The translations under genes and the position numbers were made by a program. Shown piece by piece: positions 56,401-64,000 of a stretch of 64,000 nt of DNA (positions are counted from its first letter, which is position 1; each line of letters begins with the position of its first letter). Origin of the DNA: Gavia stellata (taxonomy: Eukaryota; Chordata; Aves; Gaviiformes; Gaviidae); assembly GCF_030936135.1 (NCBI RefSeq), contig NC_082597.1, positions 74,134,495 through 74,198,494 of the forward strand, in the 5' to 3' direction. The notes below the pieces were generated by a model that had not been told where the DNA came from, made no database searches, and saw only the letters and a list, made by a program, of their open reading frames with translations.

Positions 56401-59321
56401 AAATGCAAAAAACTCAACAACTAAGCAGAAAAATGGTTTCAACTGTAGTCATTACTGTGTATTCACTCAAATCCTGTAAGATCACTGTCTTGTTGTAAAG
56501 TGTAAAGCACATTAATGTATTTTTGCTGGGTTGTCTATACACTAGATTTAAATAAAGCAACGTATTTCCAAATAGTTCCTTTTCCTTGTATGTGAAATTA
56601 ATATATGAAGATGAAACTAGAGGACAGCAGGCTTTCGCTAATGATTTTCAGCTGCAGCAATTCTGGATTCCACACTGAGCTCATGTACAGCCTTAATCAG
56701 CAATGCTGTTTAACTAAATATGGAGACATTTCACTGAAGATTATTTTATTTTAGGTCTTTTTTTATGCATTTCCTCTTGCTGTGTCATCTAATTGATTCA
56801 CAGCTCCTGTGAAGCTTTGGGGTATGGGACGCACATCCAGGCAAAATGCATTCTTCCTTTATAAGTTTGGCCAAGCCAATCCTATCTGAGTTCAGAGGAA
56901 TTAAGAAGCTGTCATTGGGAATCATTCTGTAACTAACCATAAAATTATTAGATGAATAATACACATGATGTAGGTGTTTAGGCTATAACCTGTTCTTTCT
57001 ACTGAAAAAAAAATGCAGTCCTTTTGAGGTGATCATGTTATTACATTACCATTTTTACCCATACTTTGTTGCTAGACTGGTTACTGTAAGGGGGAACACA
57101 GTACTCAGTGGGTGTTACACGGTATGCACGACCCAATATTTTAAAGTAACGAGGCCCACAGAAGACAAAAAGACAACAAAATTAGAAGTGCTTTCTTGCA
57201 TTGTGCCAAACTGCAAAATTTTCCCAATTTTTCTAGGGTAAACTCTTTTTGTTGGTTGTTGGTTTTGTCCTGGCCTTATGCCTTAAATATAGCATGGAAC
57301 AAACTGCCATTAAAGTGCTAGAGAGAGAGCATTCAGCTGCCACTTCAGGTTCATCCTTGGTTTCTCACATGTCTTTGCTAATGATTGATCTGCTTATATT
57401 GGACATTACAAATGTTCACCAGAAGTCAGACTAAATCTACCAACCACCACACTTCTAACTATTTTCAGGAGCAAACAAGATGCAGTGTATGGCCATTTTT
57501 TAACTCATCTGCTTCAGCTCTTTTAGTAGACAGGTCCCTGTAGACATAGAGACAGGTGAAAAAGTATCAAGAGGAGAAGAATGAAGATGCCTTCTGCATT
57601 TGCATAAACAAGCACCGTTGTGGGAAAATGAAATGGGAAGACAATTTTTGTAGGCTTTTCAGTATAGCTTTTTAAGGGGAGGTTACAAGACGCGCTGTAC
57701 TATTCTTCAGACCTTCTCTTCTTCCTTAGGATGCACCCTTGCGACCTGATTAATCTTGGGATAGGGAAAATACTAGTGGGGATTTGTTTGTTTGATTGAT
57801 TTTTTTTTTTTTTTGTGCATAATCTGGTTCCTACTAGAAAAGGACATTGGGATTGTTTAGGCAATCCCAGGTAGCTTTACTCCTAGGCTGAATGTGTTTC
57901 ATAAAGCTGTCAGTTCTTTAGCTTAATACTGGGTCTTAGTGTATTAATTCAAGGCTTTCAGTGATCTAGGACACAACATGTGCCAGGAGTAGGAACTAAA
58001 ATTAGAGGCAGACTTTTGGCTGTGAGAGCTGCTTGAGGCTACTTGGGGTGAAAGAGGAGGGAAGAGGCCTGACGTCAGTCACAGCCCAAGGACTGCAAGA
58101 TGTCCAGAGCATCCCCTCAGATACACATTTTTCTGCAACACACACTGTAGTAAATGACCCTTCCTTTTTTGTCTCATCCCACTTACTGATACAGCACTCG
58201 GTGCTTCGTTTCATACACCAGCTCCTTCTTGAAAGCTCTCGTAGTTCACTTGTTACAGCAAAGTCCAGTTCTTGGTATACTGGGTGAGATAGTGATTTTT
58301 TTTTTTTCCCCTGCTCTAAAAGAGGAATGAAAACTTGAATAGTAGCTAATCTTTGATAACATGCACCCAAAATAAGTGAAAACATTGTGAAACAAAGTGA
58401 AATCATTATGAAGGATTCTAAGTTTCCATTCATAGAAAACAGCTCTTGATGATGTTACCTAATGGTAAAAAAAAGAGTAGGTGAAACAGGGCTGAGCGAC
58501 AGGAAAATTGCTTCTCCTCCTTCACTTCATTGAATATATTTTATTATGTAAAATTTTATGCTCTTGGCTGTATGCAAGAATCATTTCCCTGTAATTTTTT
58601 TTATATATCATAATTCTGTTAAAGACTATGAATGAGGAATAATTAGGCATTATTGTTTGGTTATGTAGATTCTCTTGTGATCCGTTCTTGTTTACTTAAT
58701 TTAAACTGTCGATACTGTTCTTGCCATGTAGAAATAATGACTGTATTACTTCATGAATATGAGATTACAGGGACCTTGTTTTAAATTGCTGTAACACTTG
58801 TTCCTCCTCTGTGATCATTTCAGGCCATCTGAAACATATTCCTTCTTTGCGAAAAGATAAATACTCAGAAACACAAAATTCAGAGACATTTAGTCTTTAC
58901 TAAAAGATCTTCAGTCTTTACCTTATCCTGGCTTGTCTCTTTCTAATAAAGTCATAAGGCTGTACTTTGGCACTAGTGTGGGATTTGCATAAACATAAGA
59001 GGGGGGCCCTGATCTAAATAAGATATGTAGAGGCCATTCTGCAGTATGAGAATTTTGCCTTATATTCAAACGTAGAAAGATTTGTAAGTTTTTATTGTTA
59101 GGGAAAAAACCTTCTCCTCTGAAATCTGTACTGTGAATCTAAACTCTGATATTTTGCTCCTATTCATGTACAGCGCTTTCTTTGATGACTGTTGGAGTTC
59201 TGATCTCACAGGGAGAGCAGAATATTGGAGTTGAGATTTCTTGAACAGAGCTTGGGGATAATATTGTGTTTAGTTTGTTTCACTAGATGCAAGCTAATCA
59301 GAGAATAATTAACAGTCAAAA

Positions 59322-59430
59322 TGCCAAGGTCCTTATTCATGTAAAGGATCTGGTATTGAAGTCCTCAATAAAGTAACACATTGAATTCAATGAGACTTTA
59401 AACTGAACAAGTGCTTCAGGATTTGTCCCC
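59322..59430. repeat. Palindromic MITE-like relic
   Basis: Starts near CCTTATTCATGTAAAGGA and ends near GCTTCAGGATTTGTCCCC. The middle contains TATTGAAGTCCTCAATAAAG and CATTGAATTCAATGAG. It has the same general design (near-palindrome around a TGAAGTCAAT-like core) as the copies at 24572 and 42701. Ends are approximate. Confidence 0.45.
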
Positions 59431-60498
59431 AGCTATTTTCTCCCTGTCAGTTTTTAATGAGCATCCCATAAAAGTGTTTAACAATTGTACTGACTTTGAT
59501 TTTTCAAGGTTTTGGAGAAAATTGCTTTCTCAGGTTGTGAAAAAAATGTTGGAACAAAAAAAAAGCACATTTTTCCCTCGTGATGTCTAAAACATACTGT
59601 AAGCAAATTCAAAGACTGTCTCACCTCATGCTTGCAGACAGGCAGTATGTTAAGGATGTTATAAAGAGTATTGTGTAGAAATTGTGAGGAGGAAGAATTA
59701 CAGCTGATAGAGAAAGGTATTTTAGAGCTCATCTTAAGTTCCTGGGATTGAGATAAAATTTAGATAGAGAGGTAGCTACAGATGCCAGTACTTTGTTTGT
59801 TTGTTTTATAAATGAAAGGAAAAAAAATGCCACTGCTAAGATCACCATACAGAGCCTGGTGTTTAAATGCCATGATTTTATGTCAGAAGCAGCAGCTAGG
59901 GTATCTGGATTCATCCTTTGCCTTGCTTTCCTTGGTTGTCACTGAGAGCTCCCAGGCTGAGACAGATGGCTGCTGGTTTAGTTGTGTGCGTGGGAGACAG
60001 GAACTTCCACATGTGATTTTTTACCATTTGGTAGTAATTAGTTTGTTGTATAAATTAACATTAACTGAACCATTCTTCAGGCATTGTTTGTAATTATCTT
60101 CTTTGAGCCTCTGAGTTGTGTAAAGAAATAAAAAGCGGGAAGAAACTGCTTCTTATTTTTTACAGGGAAAGGACTCTATCATTAAGCAGAACAGAGCAGC
60201 AATTATCATCGCATGCCCAGTAGACTGAAAACGTCGAAAAAAACCTTAAAAAAGCAAGAACTTTTTTTTCTGTAAATATTAATGGAAATTAAAGATTTAG
60301 AAGCGCAGATAGATTTTATAAAAATTGTAATAATGAAGTAAGAATAAAAGCAATGTTGATCATGCCTTCCTGACATCATCATCATTACTGCTACTACCAA
60401 TACCACTGCTACGACTTCATTTGGTGTGTGTTTGTGAGGAGTAGAGGGTTTCTTTATTTTTTAAAATATATGTTCTCTCAATTTTATTCCTCCCCGCT

Positions 60499-60513
60499 CC
60501 CCCCCCCCCCCCC
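60499..60513. repeat. C15 homopolymer
   Basis: Fifteen consecutive C residues preceded by TCCCCGCT. The length is likely unreliable in assemblies. Confidence 0.9.
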
Positions 60514-61448
60514 ATCTTTGAGATACTTCCTTATTTTTTTGTGGTAGACAGAAAGGATCTTGTGTCTGCATATCGGGCAGTGAACTATCGTTAGTGCTGG
60601 TTTTCTCTGGGGATTTCTGTCAATTCCAGCGACCAGCCAAATTGGAATTCTCAGGAGAACAGCCTCTCGCATGTTCCTTGGCAATTCTGTTTCCAGACTT
60701 GGCCAGAGTCCAGACATGCAGAGGTTCGTGGATGTGAAAAATAACAGGGAAAATACCCTCTGGTATGAGTCCAGAATTTTAGTAACGTATTGGGAATCTT
60801 TAGGTTCATTTGCTGGAAGAGTTCAGTGTTTCAGTGGGTAAGAAAGTTCTATATTTCATTAGACTGAAGTTTTTCCCTTTCCTACCCAGGAGTAGGTGAG
60901 AACTGGTGTTGGTGTCCATCTTCTAGTATAGCTCTCCTACCCTGGATGCAAAGCTGGCAAGTTGGGCAACATGGTGCTGTGCAGTGAATCCTCTCGTGTA
61001 TGGGCTATATTGCAGTAGTAAAACTCAGGTACAGTCCATCACAAGGCACTCCACAGCTTCATTAAAATTAATTTAGTATCTGAAGTGTACCCTCTAGAGA
61101 AGAGTTCAGGTGGCTTGAGTTTTAAAGTGCCTTGGCATTTTCTTGTGACACAAAATGAAGACAATTTTAGACCCAAACTTGAACTTGTCTAGCTAAATGG
61201 GTGCTGATTGTGGCTTTACCTAAGTTCGTTCCATACAGGGCCCACACCTGAGAGGTGCATTTGGGTCGTCTTTCTCCTGTCAGAATTGCCATTAATGTTT
61301 ACATTTGTCCAGATAAATAGCTTTACCTGCACAATAAATGCTAAAAGAGGACTTGAAATTCGAAATGAATAAATATAGTTGCGGTTTAGTTAAGAATTGT
61401 TCTGTTTTTCTTGGCACAGTGAATTAGCCTATATGAAGATCCGTGCTG

Positions 61449-61500
61449 TTTGGGGAAAAGGAAGGTGGGAGGGAGCGTGTGGGAGCTTTAGTGGCTGGAA
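61449..61500 (+). repeat. Dispersed short duplication, copy 1
   Basis: Contains GGTGGGAGGGAGCGTGTGGG followed by AGCTTTAGTGGCTGG. A near-identical block occurs at 62790-62841, about 1.34 kb downstream, in the same orientation; flanking sequence is unrelated. Confidence 0.8.
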
Positions 61501-62789
61501 ATGCACAGAGAATACGAGCTGAGTACGCTGAAACCTGCGGAGAAAAGAAAGCCACCGTGGATGGTTTTCTTTCTCTTTTTCTTTCTGGCGAGGGTTAATG
61601 CTGTAACTGAGAATATCTGTGATTCTCCGGCTTCTGATATCAATGAATCAAACGTTTTCTGAACCATTCTGTGGAACACTTTTTTCAACTATGAAAACTG
61701 AAGGTGCCAACCACTCTTTGATATTGATGTGACAGTGCAGTGGATAGACTTGCAGTTAGCTGAAGTGAGCACGTGAGCTTCTCAGTTCACCTTCGTCCTG
61801 CTGAAGGGTTGTGGAACAAGAAGAGATGAACACAGGCTTTTGTTGTATGAAGTATACAGCTGCAGCATCGTCGTACCAACTGTGGGGCTATTTTTTTCAT
61901 CTCTGGAGGAATACAGGGAGGAAAGATTGGTCCTGTGGCTAAAAGCACAGAGCAGAGAATCAGAAGATAAAATTTCTTCTAGTTTTTGTTTTGTGGGTTT
62001 TTTTTCCACACATCTTCCACATGAACTTCATTCTCTGTGTCCAAGTTCTGTGTTTTTAAAGCATGCTTGATAATAGTAACTGTGTACTACTTCACAGTGG
62101 TGATACTTAATTATTGCTTGGGAGATGCAGTGGTCCTACTTACAAGAAAGGACTAGACATAGGTCTGAGGAAACAAGCTGGCTGGAAATACGTGGCTGTT
62201 ACAAGTCAGCCCCATTTGTCTGCCTAACCAGAAATGAGATTGCAGGTTGAGTTTGGAAGCCTTTGGCCTGAATTCAGTAGCTTCAGTAGCCTGAATTCAA
62301 GCTTGTAGGCAGAGCTTGCTTTTGCCTTAATGGAAGCTGCAAGTGGAGCAGCTGCAGAGTTGGCCCTGTAGGGTTGTTGTGCAAGGCGAAGTTGGCACTG
62401 TAGCTTTGTGCGGTAGTTATACTGCGAGGAAAAGATTTGGTTTCCATGCCTCTTCCTAGATTCTCCTTTCCTGGACCAGACAATTCTCCTTGTTGAATCT
62501 CCTGGTGTTCTTACTCGGCGCGAGGGCTGTGCCGGGACATCAGTCTGTGGTCCTCCTGGCTTGCAGTCCTCATGGCACAGGACACAGTGCACACGCGCCA
62601 GAGCAGAGGATCATAACCGTAGAGGCAAACATAGAATCATCCCTCTTTGCCTGCCACTTAAAAAATTTCTTGCTGTTGCATGTACTTTCCCTCGCATGCC
62701 TTCTAGGATTTATTTATTTATTATATGGACATGTGAGTTACAAGCTTTGGCATGGCAAGAAGGTGAGGAATTTTTTGTTTTGTTTTTAG

Positions 62790-62841
62790 TTTGGGAAAGA
62801 GGCGGGTGGGAGGGAGCATGTGGGAGCTTTAGTGACTTGGA
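62790..62841 (+). repeat. Dispersed short duplication, copy 2
   Basis: Contains GGGTGGGAGGGAGCATGTGG followed by GAGCTTTAGTGACTTGG. It differs from copy 1 (61449-61500) by a few substitutions and a small indel. Confidence 0.8.
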
Positions 62842-63157
62842 GCTCAAGAGAGTGCATTAATTAACCCAGGAGGATCGCTGGGATATAGGAGTGAGAAACT
62901 GCAGCTTTAAAATCTGGTCATCTTTATCCATTGTTGGGTTTGGGTCAGAGACCTTGGATAAGAGAAGGTGGAAGAAGGGTGAGCAGGAGGGTGGGCACAA
63001 TGGGAACCAGATGTTTCAAGCTGACGGGGGTTGGCCTCTCTGTTATTGTGTGACAAGCCGCCGATCTCCCCCGCACACCCAGCCTTCAAAAGTATGTCAT
63101 TCTCTTCTGAAGTCCTTCTGTCCTCCGCAGAGGGAGGGGAGAAGAAAGGAAGGGGAG

Positions 63158-63219
63158 GCACACACGTGCATGCACATACATACATGCATACACACATGCA
63201 CGCACACATGCTCACACAG
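63158..63219. repeat. Degenerate CA/TACA/TGCA simple repeat
   Basis: About 60 bases of alternating purine/pyrimidine made of CACA, TGCA, CATA and TACA words. It is a candidate for Z-DNA and likely polymorphic. It also inflates the open frames that cross it. Confidence 0.9.
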
Positions 63220-64000
63220 ACAACCCTGGCTCTGCTTTTTTCCTTTGGCCTACCTTGTCGAATGGCCCTGGAAGACTAAACAGGTGTTATCTACTTTTGA
63301 TTTCAGTGCATTTAAATTAATCCTGTCAGCTCAGCTGTTAAAACAACTGTCATCTCCAGCTGTTAGTAATTTTCGACTGGGCACTTTTACAGGTTGCCAA
63401 GTTCTGAGCCTGCATTGTGAATCTCTCGCTCCCTTTCTCTCAAAGCGCTATAGTAACAATTTCTATTTTTTTTAAAGGGCACTTGCATTGCACTGTTTTT
63501 ATATCAAACCCTGTTTATTATATATTGAAATAATAATATCACAAAACCCAACATCATCATGCCAGACTTTGGAATAAAGAGCTAAACCATGTGTGGAGTG
63601 CAGTGCATATCAATCTTCTGTGGGTTTGTTGCAGCCTCTCTGTGCATTTTAAATTTGAATGAGAGATGAATCAACCTGAGGGTTTGGGAGGGAGGAAGAG
63701 GGGGGGCTCTAAATTTTTATTGCCAAAAATAAAGCCTCCTTTTTAGAAGCACTGGTCTCTTTTTTCCCTTTTGCCTCAATGTACGTTTAATTTTCATAAC
63801 TGGTATTAACAGGAGGGACCTCGTAATGAAAATATTTAAAATACCTTTCAGTTGTTAGAGTAATAACGTACATGTGGTAGCCTTAAGAATTGTAGGGGAA
63901 AAAAATCATAAATTGGATTCATGTTATTGATTTCAGTAGACACTCTCTAATGTGACTTACTCCTCTGTGGTCAGGATCTATAGTCCATTACCAGTGCTTC

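Larger units (their letters stand above)
55151..62239 (+). other. SOX5: SOX5 intron, unannotated stretch
   Basis: No gene was recognised. It contains palindromic relics at 55295-55373 and 59322-59430, a GC hairpin with a G13 run (56368-56400), a T run near 57800-57814, and a C15 run (60499-60513). The first copy of a short dispersed duplication is at 61449-61500. Confidence 0.75.
62240..64000 (+). other. SOX5: SOX5 intron, end of window
   Basis: No exon was recognised, so the next SOX5 exon lies beyond 64000. 62265-62301 has an internal imperfect repeat (GCCTGAATTCA twice, CTTCAGTAG between). 63158-63219 is a CA/TACA low-complexity tract preceded by a purine-rich stretch. 63280-63700 has CAGCTGTTA-type E-box motifs and AT-rich words and could be regulatory. 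The 194-codon frame at 62891-63475 crosses the CA repeat and has no recognisable domain. Confidence 0.75.

Noticed and set aside
62891..63475. 194-codon open frame on the plus strand
   Set aside because: Crosses a CA/TACA simple repeat that yields a His/Thr/Cys-rich stretch; no domain and no partner exon. Chance frame.

Overview
This is a stretch of vertebrate nuclear DNA, almost certainly from a bird. The only host protein-coding sequence I can support is two internal coding exons of the transcription factor gene SOX5 on the + strand, at 10200-10431 and 44310-44520. Their translations match the N-terminal part of long SOX5 (the SoxD family) as I remember it. Both exons have good splice sites, and their reading phases join correctly (0 into 0, then 1). 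The avian assignment rests on CR1 LINE fragments being the only clear interspersed retrotransposons, on sparse repeats, and on near-identity to amniote SOX5. A crocodilian or turtle source is not formally excluded.

Layout. 1-10199 is the 3' end of a SOX5 intron. 10200-10431 is the exon that opens with the [10 protein letters not shown] segment. 10432-44309 is a 33.9 kb intron. 44310-44520 is the exon carrying the [18 protein letters not shown] segment. 44521-64000 is the start of the next intron; the following exon, which should begin the coiled-coil region, is not in the window. The HMG box, coiled coil and promoters also lie outside, or are not recognisable.

The introns hold four supportable CR1 pieces: 13622-13875 (+), 26998-27345 (-, old), 34810-35480 (+, old) and 46719-47530 (-, with a decayed reverse-transcriptase C-terminus). 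They also hold a set of short palindromic MITE-like relics with a TGAAGTCAAT-type core (24572-24647, 42701-42772, 55295-55373, 59322-59430), simple repeats and homopolymers, and several GC-richer islands that look like candidate regulatory DNA (around 23.4-24.1, 40.1-40.7, 51.7-52.4, 54.2-55.2 and 63.3-63.7 kb). No rRNA, tRNA, CRISPR array or other gene was recognised. Nearly all short open frames in the window look like chance frames in intronic DNA.

I did not find a new protein-coding system. The parts most worth a second look are the non-B-DNA cluster at 23.4-24.0 kb, the POU/SOX motif pair at 40.47 kb, the palindromic repeat family, a compound palindrome at 14.3 kb, and an unexplained antisense hydrophobic frame at 17.1-17.3 kb.
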